Shown here: positions 49,901-62,600 of the stretch, piece after piece
Layout of the letters: each line of letters opens with the position of its first letter
Position numbering within the stretch: the first letter of the stretch is position 1
Assembly (NCBI GenBank): GCA_032173965.1
Contig: JAVUNC010000006.1
Location: 16,961,528 to 17,025,527, forward strand
Length of the DNA stretch: 64,000 bases
Source of the DNA: Sitta carolinensis
Lineage: Eukaryota > Chordata > Aves > Passeriformes > Sittidae
Direction: 5' to 3'
Notes under the pieces: generated by a model
Told to the model about the DNA's origin: nothing
Databases searched by the model: none
Seen by the model: only the letters and a program-made list of their open reading frames with translations
Position numbers and translations under genes: made by a program

Positions 49901-51699
49901 AAAATGTCTGAGGTAAAGCAAACATGTAGATTCTTTTTCCCCTAAACAGAAAGAAACAAATTGTTATCTTCTTCCCAGAGTAATCCTTTTAGATGAGTTG
50001 ACTACATGAGGCAATCTTTTCAACTCTGCAGGTGCAGATTTTCACTACACAAACCAATAACTGAGAAATCATCAAAATAAAAATGGGGAAATGTAGTTGT
50101 GGAAAACTTGGAATATTTTCAAAATTAGGGTTTTCACATAGGTAGCCTCTCTGAAGATTTTAATACCCAAACACTCACTTGGAGACTTTTCCTTTATAGG
50201 TCCCAAGAGGAGAGGGAGGCTATTCACAGATGACATTTGTTTCATTAAATGTGTTGTGCATGTACTATCTAAATTTAAAATAACCTGATTTAGATCAACC
50301 TGCTTAATGAAGAATACTCAGAGGTTACTAAAACTTTGATTTTCCAGTGATCTTATTTTATAGCTAGTGCTTCAGAAGCCATCAAAACTATAACGAGATA
50401 GATAAATCAGATTGTTTTTATTGGTCTACTGTGTACATTTTAATATACTTAACAAACATCCATTGAATCAGACTTTGGAGGAATATACACTATAATGTGG
50501 CATAGCTTTAACCTTGACACTACCAGAAAGATCACCAGTTTGATACTTAATCAATATGTATTTTCATCTGAATAATATATCTCATTAAAAATAATTTTTT
50601 TTAAGAACTTAAAACTATATGAGGTTGATGATAGATTTTTCTGTAGGTCTTTGGAACTATTGTGGTATTTTTATTCAGAGAGTTGTGAAAGGCTCTAATT
50701 AGCAGTTAAAACAAAAAGAGTGGGATTTTTTGTATAATTAATTTTGTATTTTATTTTAGAAAAATAAATTAAAATACTCTGAAGATAATAACATTAGATT
50801 CCCATGATTGATGAATTGTTTTCATGCACTATTAGAAATGTTTCATTTCTCCTTAGAAAGTCTGTATGAATAACGTCTCCAAAGTGATGAATATGTCAAT
50901 TACTGTGATTAAAAACAATGGCATTTCAGAAACTCAGAGTCAGAAAATTATTTAGGTTTTCTATAGACTTGACACTTATTGTACACCATAAATGTCATTT
51001 TGATTGTTGCAGAAGTCTTTGAACACCAGGTAATGTAGAGCAGAATAGACAAAGAGACACACATGTAAACACTATGGATTTAAGACTTTTTGCAGTAACA
51101 GAATCAAATTTGACAGCTTCAAAAATAATAGTCTCATCACCAAAATATAAGATTTGCTTTCAAAAAAGTTTGCTCAATACTGAAGTCTTCTTGCATTCTA
51201 GTGGTTTTGTTTCCTATGTTTACATGTAAAACTTGTCCAGAACAGTCAGTGCCTCAAAACATACTGAAAGAATCAGTGACATTTGTTCTAACTACTCTGT
51301 AAATGCTAGAAAATATTGATAATGTGTGTATATGTATATATCTCTAAATTATTTTCTCATTTTGATGTCATATTTGGCTCTGGAAAGGGTATATAAGCAC
51401 CTGTGCACCTTACAAGAGGGAAAGAAATCCAGGTTGCCAATTTGTGTTGGGCTCCTCTCCATTATTTGGCTATTATAAATACAGTAATAAAATATAGCAG
51501 AGTAGTTGGCAGAAATGAGAAATGCAACACTGATTATGTGGATGATTATGTTTAGATTTACTACTAATACAGAATCTAAATATTGCTAGTCAAGTAATAT
51601 AAGCATGTCCAAAGTGTTATAAGCAGGTTCAGCTGGAAACACATAGGTTTAGACTTTGGCCTTGAAGGATGCACAATTACAAAGCCAGAAAGCACCTCT

Positions 51700-52075
51700 G
51701 TAGCTGCTTTAGGATTTTATCTGCTTAAGTGACCAGATCTCAGCATTTTTACCCATCTGTCTAAAAGTGAGTGTTCCCATCTTCACACTGACATACCCTG
51801 CAGGAATCCTTGCTGGGAGAGGGGGTGTGGTAAGACACTCAGGATCTGCTTGACACCTTGAGAGACTAGTTGGCCCATTTGGCCCAGTGTCCAGCAGCAC
51901 TTCATACCCAGCTGAAGGCTGTTGGGTATGTCAACCATCACAGGTCCCCCATCTCTGGAATGCATCAATTGTGTGAGCATCCAAATGGCTCCTCCTGCAA
52001 TTCCCACCTGGTGTTCTCATTCTAGGACAAATCACATTGTCCACCTGAGATGATTGCAAAGGAGGGGGGTACGTG
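51700..52075. other. Unassigned moderately GC-rich block beside an LTR
   Basis: This block differs in composition from the AT-rich DNA to its left and runs straight into the LTR at 52076. Just before that LTR, GCAAAGGAGGGGGGTACG resembles a retroviral polypurine tract, so the block could be the 3' end of retroviral internal sequence. I recognised no Gag, Pol or Env motif in it. Part of it (about 51730-51770, complement) faintly recalls a MIR-type SINE core. Origin unresolved. Confidence 0.35.
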
Positions 52076-52767
52076 TGCCAAGACCCAACTATCTTTCATC
52101 ACCATTGTTGCAACTCATGTTTGTTTTAGTTTGATTCAGTTGTTGTTGAGATTTGATGTTAATGGCTTGTTCTCCTGCTCTCCCCTGTGTTCAGTCCCAA
52201 GTTGGTTTGTTCCCAAAGTTATATCCTCCCACCGGTTTCCCTTTATGGATTTTTTCCCCCCTCTGTTCCAACCCCCTTCCCTATCAATCACTGTCACCCA
52301 GCCCCTTGTTCCAGTTCTTTCCATGCCAATCCTCCCCAGAGCCAATCCCTTTGCTGTCCCTCCCCCTGGGCATTCTGGGGTGTCACCCAAACCTCGACAC
52401 CCCATTGGTGCCCGTGACCCTTTCCCCCCTCCCATCTACCCTGATTCATCCAAAGACCCATGCCCTGATCCTTCGACTCCACCCCTGAGTTGGCTTCACT
52501 GGACAATGTGTTGTACCCACTCCCTGTTTTGTGTCTGTATAAAATCCTGTGCACGGAGCTGCACAGGGCTTTTCTTGCTCTTCTTCTTGTCTCCCTTCAA
52601 CCTTTATAAACCATCTTTGGAATCTCAGCCCTGGAGAGCCTCTCTCTGACTTCCTGGAAGTGCGAGAGCCCTGGACATGGTGAGACATTTATCACCTAGG
52701 AGCATCCGTTCTTAAGGTTCAGCTGCAGGCACGAACCCCACACCTCAGCTGTCCCCCACACTTGGCA
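52076..52767 (+). mobile_element. Endogenous retrovirus LTR, about 690 bp
   Basis: Boundaries are set by a perfect 7-bp terminal inverted repeat: TGCCAAG at 52076-52082 and CTTGGCA at 52761-52767, giving the standard TG...CA ends. Inside, a C-rich U3 leads to a TATA box (TATAAAA, 52538-52544), then the R region with a TATAAA-like polyadenylation signal (52605-52610) and U5. A purine tract precedes the 5' end as expected for a 3' LTR. Flanking bases ACGTG and TGATG do not form a clean target duplication, so the element may be a 3' LTR of a partly lost provirus, or the borders may be off by a few bases. The plus-strand open frame at 52050-52649 is a by-product of the C-rich U3 and has no recognised domain. 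Confidence 0.7.
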
Positions 52768-53217
52768 TGATGCCCGTGCACTGCAAGCTAGCCTGGGCTC
52801 TGGTGAGCCATGTCACACCATCACACAGACATTTCAAGAGAGCAAAAATACTTTCAACTTTATATGAAGAAATGCAAGCGAGACTGCACCTAATGTTCCA
52901 TGCAGATTGGTGCACGGATTAGTGGCTGGAATAGCAATTTATGCATTTTTGTTTACCAGGGATAGTGTTTGTATATTATAAATCCACATCATGCAAGATC
53001 AGACTTCTGACTAGTGACAGGTTATGAGTGAATTCTGCAGCACATATTCTTCTGGAAGTGTTTATCAAGGAAATCTTATTACCAGGTGGGAAAGCAGGAT
53101 AACATGCTGTATAAGCCTGTAGGACACAATAATCTTAGCTATTAATGAGAAAGATGAAATCATAGTTACCTTAAAGGTATTAGCCTTACAGTTTAGTTTA
53201 CAGCCTCAAGGTTACTA
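52768..53217. other. Spacer between two LTRs, nothing recognised
   Basis: Mixed-composition DNA without a recognisable retroviral or host feature. Confidence 0.5.
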
Positions 53218-53527
53218 CTCTCCTGTTGTCCCTGAAAATAAGCATTCTGATATGTTTTAGTATAGTGGAGTCAGTTCTCATGAATTGTAAGATAAACAAA
53301 AATCATATTTACATTCCTTTGTAAAAGATATCACCTGATGGACTTCCCAAGTGACCAGTGGAGATGGAGAGGTGGGAACTCCTCTGTCCAATCTCTGATC
53401 ACTGTCCAGAAACTTATATATACGAGGTCAACAATAAACTAGGATCTTCTTCCTTTCTTCTTCTCTGCCTGAACACCTGTTGTGTGTGTTGCTGTGTGTT
53501 TCTATCTGCATCACAGTAACACTCTCC
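53218..53527 (+). mobile_element. Short solo LTR (ERVK-style) with 6-bp target duplication
   Basis: The direct repeat CTCTCC occurs at 53218-53223 and 53522-53527. Between them lies a 298-bp element (53224-53521) beginning TGTTGTCC and ending GTAACA, so the ends are TGTT/AACA. It contains a TATA box (TATATATA, 53415-53422), then AATAAA at 53433-53438, then a T/C-rich downstream segment, the normal order of an LTR. A 6-bp duplication fits ERVK-like (class II) integration. No internal sequence is present, so it is a solo LTR left by recombination between the two LTRs of a provirus. The orientation follows the TATA and polyadenylation signals. The family name is not known to me. Confidence 0.72.
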
Positions 53528-55669
53528 TCCAAATAAAATACTTCAAAAAGGTGAGCTTAGTAAGGTAGCTTGAATGCACAAATAAACCCACTTGTCTGTG
53601 GCACAAATAAGCTGCCAGTGTTACGTAAGTTAAGATGAAGTCCCTCCTGCCATACCCAATACCAAATGACAACTGTAAACAAAGCTGAGGAAGGACTAGT
53701 GGAAGAGTAAGCCAAGCAAAATATCAAAGACAAATTAGGAGTGAATAATACCATGTGGATACCATCCGTGAGGACATGAATTATGGATATGGAAAGCTAC
53801 TGAAAATTTTGTCATAAACTGACACTGACAGCTAAAAAAACACTGGAGACTTGAAAGTAGTTTTTCATTCAACCAAAGACAAGTACTGAAAAGGAGAGTG
53901 AGACATTTTAGTGCAGGATATGAAATTTTACACTACTTTGAAAATGTTAAAAATCCGGCAATCACGGTGTGTAGTCCTCCTACATATGAAATTAAGTTAC
54001 AGTGAACACTACCTCTAGGAATGCACTAATCTGGGGACATCACTAAAATACTAGTATTCCTCAGAAATAGGCTTATGCTACTAGGATTTTCTGTTGAATA
54101 TATATCTTCAAGGAAATTCTAGAAGACTATGATCTCTGCATGAGTTATTTCCTATGGTAGCTTCAAACACTGGTGTTTGGTGGCATAATGTCATTGTGCA
54201 ATGGGACTTCTAAGAGTAAAGGGATGTATAAAGGGATAGCATAAATATCCCAGGAACAATTTATGTTTATCAGAATCCTGTTTCAGTGAGGACCAAACAT
54301 TAAGCAGGTAGGATCAATCAAAGGCATTTAGTGGGAAAAGAATCTGGTGGAAAAGTTAAATTAGCTGTGCTGGAAACTGTCTCTGTTGTCTCAGAGCCTC
54401 TGAGGAGAAGCAAGGTTAGAAACCGTGAGTTGCACACTCACTTGACTTAACAGGAACAGCCCTAAAGGCAAAGAGAAAAAGTAATATGTGGTCTTATACT
54501 ATGCTAACATGCTCTCCAGGGATGAGGAGTATTTTTACAGATGTGATAAAGTGAGACATTGGATTGTGCTGAAACAAGGCGGTGTTTCTGTGAGACAATC
54601 CTACATCAGATTTCCCCCAGTGACTCAGGTAGCTGTGCGAGTCATGGTGAATTTTAATGTGCCAGAGAAAGGGCTGACTAAATAATCACCTTGGGCATCT
54701 TCAATTACATTTGTAAAAAATGCCCAGTGGAGAGTTGTGGCTGTGAGAGCTTTAATTTGTATGGAGTTCAGAAAAGATCCTCACTTTCATATGGTAGATG
54801 TCAGACACAAATATTTCCATAGTTGGGATTTGTTCCCTGGCTATCATTTTAACAAAATTTCACCTAAGGATCCAAGTAAAGCTGCTTTTTCTGATCCACT
54901 ATAGATTGTCTCAAGGGTTTAGAATGCCCTTTCATTCATGAATATAGCTGTGTCTTCTGGTAAGATTATATAGTTAAGTAACAAAGGAAATAATTTCCTT
55001 CTTGTTGAAGGAAGGGGAAAGGAAAAAAAAATTTATGTGTTTCTTTGGGTTGTTTTTTTTTTTTTTTTAAGAGTTACAATTAAGTTTGCAGGAAGACTTC
55101 ATCACCCTTCCAGTAAATATGATGGGTGCAAGCAGCCAAAATTTCAAGTCTAAAAACTGATAATTATAAATTATTGGAAAATTCCTGTTAAACTGGAAAA
55201 ATATTACTATTTTGTAGGTGTGATGATTTGAGGTATCTCTAACAGTTTACATTCTGGATGATTTGTTAGACAAGAAGAGTGTTTATTGTATTCCCTTGGC
55301 TTCACATATCTGTCCATCTAAGGAAGACAAATAGTTAAATCAGATCTTGGCAAAACAGCTTAAAATAGTCTCTTTTTTAGAAAGCCAGCAGGAACTTATA
55401 TAGGGGAAAGTCTCAGCAATATTATAAAGTGAGAAAGAGACTGAAAAGAGGTCTGAGGAGAGCCTAAAAGAAGTAACAACTGGACTCCCCTGGGGAAAAT
55501 TGTAATAGTGGTTGAGAGATATTAGCTATTTAACATAAACAGCTATATTTTCAGTGGAGTTGTATATAGTTACACTACCGTGTTGTTAGGATGTTGTTTG
55601 CCCAGCTTTACTGATTCAGCATGAGTAGCTGGATTAGATAAAGTGTTGGGTCCCATAGCTCTGAACTTA
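53528..55669. other. AT-rich non-coding stretch, no gene recognised
   Basis: No exon, RNA gene or clear transposon; a (T)16 run lies at 55053-55068. The 65-residue plus-strand open frame at 54488-54685 resembles no known domain. Confidence 0.55.
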
Positions 55670-56280
55670 TGTCTAGAGATGGTTTCAGTTGGCATGGAGT
55701 TAATTTTCTGAGTAATTTTCCTAGTAGCTGGTACAAGGCTGTGTTTTGTCTTTAGTACAAGAACACAGATAGCACACTGATGTTTTGATTGTTGCTAGGT
55801 AAAGATTATCCTAAATCTACGGCTTTTTTGTTTTCTGTGCTCTGCCAGAGAGCAGGGGCATCAGAAATACAGACAGAAGAGAGAGTAGTAGTCACAGGAG
55901 GCTACAGCAGCCAGCAGAAGATGCAACTCCTCAAGATAAGAACAGCCTACCTGCAGAGACATAAGGAAAGAACACAATTTGGTGGAATGAAACTCCAGAC
56001 CAAAAATCACCATTGGACCATGAGGCATGTACAAGGCACAAATGGATCGGGTACTTAAGTCATAAGGGTGTAATTGCCCAGGGACTCCTTTGTTCTGGGT
56101 TCCTTCTCTACATGAAGAAATTATATATATTTTTTAACTTTTTACTCACTGATGATAATGACTCCAAAAGTGTTAAATGTTACAAATTCGCCTTCTGACA
56201 TCTCAAATTTACTGTGGTTGATTTTTGTGTTCTGCGTTTGTTTTTTTAATTGAAGTAATAAACTGACTTGCCTTCATAAA
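55670..56280 (+). mobile_element. Avian ERVL-type LTR, 3' end degraded
   Basis: The 5' third is a clear match to bird ERVL LTRs: ATGGTTTCAGTTGGCATGG, AGTTAATTTTCTGAGTAATT, TTCCTAGTAGCTGGTACAAG, GCACACTGATGTTTTGATTG, TTGCTAGGTAAAGATTATCC and CTCTGCCAGAGAGCAGG follow one another in family order. A downstream AATAAA at 56257-56262 within GTAATAAACTGACTTGCC matches the R-region TATTAAACTGTCTTTATC. U5 and the terminal CA cannot be placed. It shares its first block with the LTR at 19638-20046, but the middle differs, so they are related but distinct subfamilies. No internal retroviral genes flank it. The plus-strand open frame at 55789-56058 lies wholly inside the LTR and is not a gene. Confidence 0.82.
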
Positions 56281-59200
56281 TGAAAGAAAAAGAGGACACA
56301 TAGAGGCAGTTGATAATAAGGAACTCAGAATACTGACTGTATGTACAAGAGAGAATTACAGACTATATCTGTAATGTTCTTTGCAAAGAAAACTCAGATA
56401 TTGATTCCCCATTGGAAGAATTCCATTACAAGTAGAATTTCCCCAACAGTATAGTTCAATTCCTACTAAATTTCCTCCAAAGCAGACTTGACTAAGCATC
56501 ACACAATATAGCACAGATGATAACTTTCATATCACTATAGCTAGCAAAGGCATCTGAGATAGATCTTAAAATAGTTAGATCTAAAAAGTCAGAATTTTTT
56601 TACTCAAGAAAGCATAAATTAAAAGCTGTCTAGAAGTACAGCAGAAAGTAGCAGTCACCTACTGTGACCCACACTGAATAAGAAAGGTAAAAATTGGTAA
56701 CTTGTTGTTCAGCTCTTTAATGAGTTCTCTAAACAAGAGATGAACTATAAAATGAAAACAACTTTTGTTGAAGTTAAGACAGATCAGACGAAGGTCAAAT
56801 GTAAAGAACTGCAGAGAATCCTTTTGAATGGGTGCGATATAGTAGATGAAATTCAGTGCAGATAAATTTAAGGTTATTATAAAACAATCTGAATTCTATA
56901 CAAAAAGAGATGCTATCACTGATTTCAGAGTAGTAATTTACAATACTACTAAAGTGACAGTTCCACATACAACAGTGATCAGAAAATTAATCATATATTA
57001 AAATAAAAAAAATACAAAACTTTGCAACAAAATGAAATACAGTCATGTTGCTAAACCATAACTCACCCCTATTTTAACCATTACATGTGAGCCTAGTCCC
57101 AAGCAGAGGAGTCAGAATGAAAGCTCCTGTAAGAAAAACAACTGCACAGAGTAGGTGTCTTTAGATACAGCAAGAGATAATTAAGGGGTATATGACAAGT
57201 TGACAAAGTCATGAACATCACTAGCTCTTCCAGCCAGGGATTTGGGGATTATCAAATTAATCAAAGGCATACCTTATCATAGAGTAAGTAATATATTAAG
57301 CTAGATCTTAAACACTAAGGAAAAGCATTTTTTCCAAACCTTATTATAGGAAATCTTCAGCTTTCAATGCCACCAAAAGCCTCTAAAGAGACACTAGTTT
57401 CATGTTTGGACTTTTCAAAGACTGAAAGGCCCATAAGAGCAGCATGTAAGTTCATAGCATAGTTGAGGTAACACATCCAAGTTTTCTTGAACAATAAATT
57501 TCATTTACATGATAACTGGGAAGATTCATGAAAACAGAGATGACGTTGAAACTCTACAATGCCTTTGGAAGGTAATTTTTCTCACCAAGGCCTGAACACG
57601 CAAGTAAAGATGGGAAGGACAAACTATTCTTCAGAGTTGATTATGGAAGAGAGATTTGACAACAAGCTTCAGTTCTGGCCTGCTTGTGGTTGGTATGATA
57701 AATTCTGGCTTTAATCAAAAGTCTATAGAAAATAAAGCATAAAGCTGAGCTGTACAGGAGTGGCTTATGATGTGATATTTTAAAAAAATATTTATTTCCT
57801 TGTTATATATTTTCTGTATGATAAATTACTGTGCATACATACATGGCAATCTTTACTTTGTACAGCAACACAAAGTTCACCAGACATTCAGGATAAAAAA
57901 ATGTGTTTCCACTGATGGAAAATGTACTTTATAGCAATGTTGCAAATTCAGTCCGCACCTATCATGACACTCATAAACAGCAGTAGAAAAAAAGAAGCAG
58001 AAAGTGACAGTTCAAAAGTCACTGCTTTTGAGGTCCATATCCTTCTGCCCACAAGCTTAACTTCCAAAAGGCATGAAGAACAATATTAAATAAGAAATAA
58101 AAACGGGCCCTGGGCTAATTATATTGTTCTCTGTACAAGCATATGAGCAAATATGACAAGAATGTAAACAGAAATTTAATTGACAGCTCATAGCATTTGA
58201 AGAACTTTAGGTATTCTATTAAAATTGATCCCAATAGATAAAAAAACATAATTAACCATCTGCAGTCTGGGTATTACAAGCAGAATCAGCTGAAGATCTG
58301 ATGTTCATTAAGACAAACAGGTACCATTGTTTATTTCTTAACTCACTGTTTTAAGCTATATTAGCTAATAGGTGTTATCATTAAAAAATAATGAACTTAT
58401 TTCAAACAAAATCAAAACATACACACAGAAGATAACCACTGGAAAAAAACCCTCCACAACTACAAGCAAGAAAACAAGCTGCTTATCTGTCTTTCAACGT
58501 CTGGCAATACATACATGATGGCAATATATTTATCACATGAGCAATATTCCTTTTCAACTTCTTTTTGAATAATAATGAAGACCTAGTGGTTCAGTCTCTA
58601 TTAATATTTAAATTATATTAAACTCCACATCTGTGAATTAAAAATTCTAAAATTCAAACCAAGTGACTAGGAGAATTCACATTCAGTAAGTGCAAGAAAA
58701 AAAAAAAATTAAAAGTGTTGTGTCTGCCACAGGTCCCTCTGACAGGTCTAGGCATATAGCATGTAAAATCTAAAAGCTGCTGGAGTATAGCTAAATGCTG
58801 CTATCCAAGCTGTCATAACTGTATTGCAGTTTAAAGATAATTCTTGACAAGAAAATTGAGAAAGCTGTCTGGCTAGTAAATCAAAACCTTCCTCCTCTTT
58901 CAGTGGCCAATGAACAGATGCAATTTAGGTCACAGATGGTGTTTTTCACCTTTTGGTCATCATGCACATTTTCAGCATAAATACTTGCTTTCTTTACCAC
59001 TAGGAGTGAAAAGTACCACTGCCCACAAACCACAGTTATTTCAGAAGGCTGCTAAGCAGATAAGGTTCACAAGTGTGCAGTGTTTTTTAATGATCTCGTC
59101 ATTTAAGATGGTAGTGCATTTTACTGTGGAACATGTTATGATATGGTTATATTCCCCTGGGGAGGCTTAAAAGAAACAGAAATATCATCAAAAACGAAAG

Positions 59201-59307
59201 GCATATTGAGATGAACAAAAAAAAAAAAAAAAGGCACAATACATAAGCATTTGTTGGTTTGAGAGTCTAAGTTAAAGCTTTCAAGTGGGTTCAACATTTC
59301 ACTTATA
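56281..59307. other. AT-rich non-coding stretch, no gene recognised
   Basis: No exon, RNA gene or recognisable transposon was seen. Confidence 0.6.
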
Positions 59308-59344
59308 ATGGCCACTTATTTCTGTCATTTCCTTTACAACCCAC

Positions 59345-59542
59345 AAGACTGTTTAGCCTGTCTCCTGTGCTCCCTGCCTGGGGCCCCTGCTTGGCACAAG
59401 TGTCTGTCAGAAGTGCTGGTGTGTGCTGCTCTGGCCAGCATCCTCCCCTGCTCCGCTGCCTCCATCGGCCGCTCCAGGGTCCCTCCCACCAGGGCAGCAC
59501 ACAGCCGGCAGCAGGCACCAAAGGCTGTCTCTGATCCCCTGA
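59345..59542 (+). other. GC-rich exon-like patch ending in a strong splice donor (unproven)
   Basis: About 200 bp of GC-rich DNA in an AT-rich setting, with several CpGs around 59450-59510 (CTCCGCTGCC, ATCGGCCGCTCC, CAGCCGGCAG). It ends CCCCTGAAG followed by GTGAGT, a near-ideal donor whose intron would start at 59543-59545. The plus frame is open from 59308 to 59697, right through the donor. Its residues are rich in A, S, C, L and P with no known domain. It could be a first or untranslated exon, a lncRNA exon, or an old GC-rich repeat such as a piece of CR1, although I could not match CR1 to it. Confidence 0.3.
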
Positions 59543-59697
59543 AGGTGAGTCCTCAAAGATTTAAAATTCTGGACTTAGTATCAAGAAGTGTTCATTACTG
59601 TGAAACTGTGTTCACTTTTTTTTTGACTTTTTCAGATCAATGCTCACTGGTGAAGTTGAACAAATTCATTTTTATTCTTATTGCAAAGAGTAACTAG

Positions 59698-62600
59698 TTG
59701 AGAACATGTTATTTAAACCAAATGATGTTTTGGGCATACTTTGTATAAGGTGTCCATGAGAAAATATAGTAAGGAACCTTGAGAAAATCAGAATATACAT
59801 GATACAATATACAGCTATACATGTGACCAATGGGATTCTGTAACAGTCTGTGGAAACAAATGCTTAATTTTTCCAAAAGTGATCTCAGAGTCAGGGGAGC
59901 TCAACAAGTTTATGAAAAGATTCTTCATTAACAGCTGAGTTCAGTGACTTGACAAGTATTTTCTGAGCCTGTACTTTTCTCTTAAGAGAGAAAAGTTTGC
60001 TAGACAATATGACAATTGAAATTTAAACAAATCTAGAACAAATTTCATTAACTATCTCATTCTATGAAAGGAATTAATTAAAACTATTTTCATTAAAAGT
60101 AATTTCAGTAAGGCAAGAAATCTTGTGAAGCAAGAGGAAGATAAAAATCACTGATGAGCTATCAGGTGCAGCTTACTCCCAAGTCAAAATTATAAAGGGA
60201 TGAAATAACCTAAGTACTAATTTTACCAGACTGCAAGATATACACTGTTGAAAACACTTTTGGTCCTGATTCTTCTTTACAGAGCAGCTTATGCACATTC
60301 ATTTTTTAACTAAACTTGTAAATTTTAGTCTATATAATATTTTGTAAATTTCCATGAAAAATGGAAGTGTTCTTCTGAACATGGGGAAAAACTCTTCTTT
60401 GAATGTTTTGTTCATCACAGTTCAAATAGGCAATACCTGGACTGTAAGTAGTTTAACTACAAAGAATGTCCTGTGAGGGAAGTGGGAGACTTTTTGATAA
60501 TTCTGGAAAATGAAAGGATGAACTACGTCAATAATTCTTTTCTTAATTTTATCACCACCATCTTGCATGAATTTTTGACCAAATGCTCCAAAATCTTATA
60601 GTCAAATCTTTAATTACTACAAACTGGATCCCTAGAAACATTTAATTACTGAACTCATGTATACAGACAGATTACTTCATTCTAGTCTTTGCAGAATTAG
60701 AAACAAGTCATTTACTTCCAGATCTTCAAAGAACTTTTGACACCTAATTTCCATTAAAATCAATTAATAACGCCAAGACTAAAATAAGTAGTTGCTTACT
60801 GACAACTTTGAGATAAATCCTTAATCACATACCTAGATGTTTTAAAAACCTAATAAATTAAGGCATTAGAATTTTATTTTTTTTTTAATACTGAAAAACA
60901 GCTAACTTTCCAGTGCCCTAGAGAATCATAAAGAAAATTATATATGTGGTAGTCTGATAAATAGGGATTATTTCAGGGTCAATATATAAATAACATGTAT
61001 GTTATAGGGTTCCATGAATTATTTTTCTTTGGTCTGTTCTGAATGACATGTTCATTGACACTACAAACAAATGTTTCAATAAACCTGACAGTTCATATTC
61101 AAAGTAGCATACAGTTTCCATCCTGTGGAACCAAATGGTCTCTAAGCAATTGCTTGAAAAGAAAAAGGGAGTGTATGTAGGGGCTTAAATGAACATGAAC
61201 ATATATACCTAAATGATGCTCAATTTAGGACACTCATATGTAGGTCAAATTGGAAGTGCTTGTTCATTAATAAAGTTTCCTGTTAAAAAAATATCCTACA
61301 AAACTAATTTATTCCCAAAAGCTGTGATAGCATTTCTGAAGAATTCAAAGGCTCTAAACTAACAAACATAGTCACAACAAAGTCACAAAATGAACCCCTC
61401 AAAGAAAAGAAAATCAACAAAAGAGATACAAATTTAGTTATCTCAGCTTTTATGGAAGTCAGGAAATTTCGAGAGCACTTTCTCTGACTCTATTCAACAG
61501 GTGTGCAGTGTGTATTTCACTCAATCAAATGCTCAGAAATCCGTTCAAGGAGCAAGCAAAGCAAACAGACTACAAAAATACCTAGAAGAAAGAGCTTTTT
61601 ATTGGCGACAGTATAGTAAGAAGGGCGTAACTAGTACCTTCTTTTACAAAAGCAACATTTTGGAAGCTTATAACAAGTGCAGAATCAGGATGATGAAGGC
61701 ATTGGATTTATATGGTAGACTTGGAAACACAGGGCAAAGAAACTTCCAGAATCAGCAAGGCCACACCTTTCTCAGATGTGGTCACAGAACTCTCTGCCCT
61801 TTAATTTAGCAAAAACCCCACAACATTTAAAAGAGAATGACAAAACCTTCACAAAGAAGAAGTAATTTTGTTTAATGACTGGCCCTTTTCAGATAATCAT
61901 TTGTGATGCAAACAGTTATAAAGGTGCAAAAGGAGCATTTGTAGAGGTTTCGAAGTTCTTAAGTTTTCTGAAGCTAAGGATTATGACAGTTTAGACACAC
62001 ACACACTGTCTTCAGTTCTGAATTTCCCCAGTAAGAAATTTAACTAAAGAACTCAGTTTTACAAGGGACACAGTGCAGAAAGAATATTGACCTAAAAATG
62101 CCTTGGACAAGAGTCATCAGAAAGAAAATAAATCTAGCATAGAGTTTTTAGGCTGGCAGTAATAAATAGTTCTCTGGCAATGTAGATATACCTGAGCTGT
62201 CAGGCCCCTAGAAAAATACCACCTCAGTCAATGTCAAGCTCTGTTATTTCAAATTATGCTGGATTTAGTTGTTGAAGTTTCAGTTATGTTAATTTCCTCT
62301 ACAGGAAAGTACAGGAGGCATTTGTTAGTAATGATCTAGTTACTCCCTGACACAAAAATATATACTATTTACCAATGATTGTCATAAATACACAAAAAGT
62401 ACATTTTATTTTGAGAGAAGGAGAAACATCTCTTTGTCTCTAGTTTGAATCTTCTGCAATTTTTCTGAGCATGCATGATTTTTAATAGGCAAAACTTAAT
62501 CTTTTTCTTTCTGCTAATGTATCATCTAATGAAACATTTAAATATATTACTTACAGATGGTTACAGTGGGGTTTGCTTTCCAATGCAGTACTTTATTTTT

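Larger units (their letters stand above)
41821..51699. other. AT-rich non-coding stretch, no gene recognised
   Basis: No exon, RNA gene or recognisable transposon. It contains T26 and A40 homopolymers and a short imperfect tandem repeat, listed separately. Confidence 0.6.

Noticed and set aside
51730..51775. Resemblance to a MIR-type SINE core on the minus strand
   Set aside because: Only a short ACAGATGGGTAAAAATGCTGAGA-like stretch (complement) fits. That is too little to call a repeat.
52050..52649. 199-residue plus-strand open frame, the longest in the window
   Set aside because: It coincides with the C-rich U3 region of an LTR and is proline/serine-rich without any domain, so it is a composition artefact.
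55789..56058. 89-residue plus-strand open frame
   Set aside because: Contained entirely within the ERVL-type LTR.
61501..61809. 102-residue plus-strand open frame with an acceptor-like sequence in front
   Set aside because: No recognisable protein family and no donor site that would make it an internal exon. One frame of this length is expected by chance in 64 kb.
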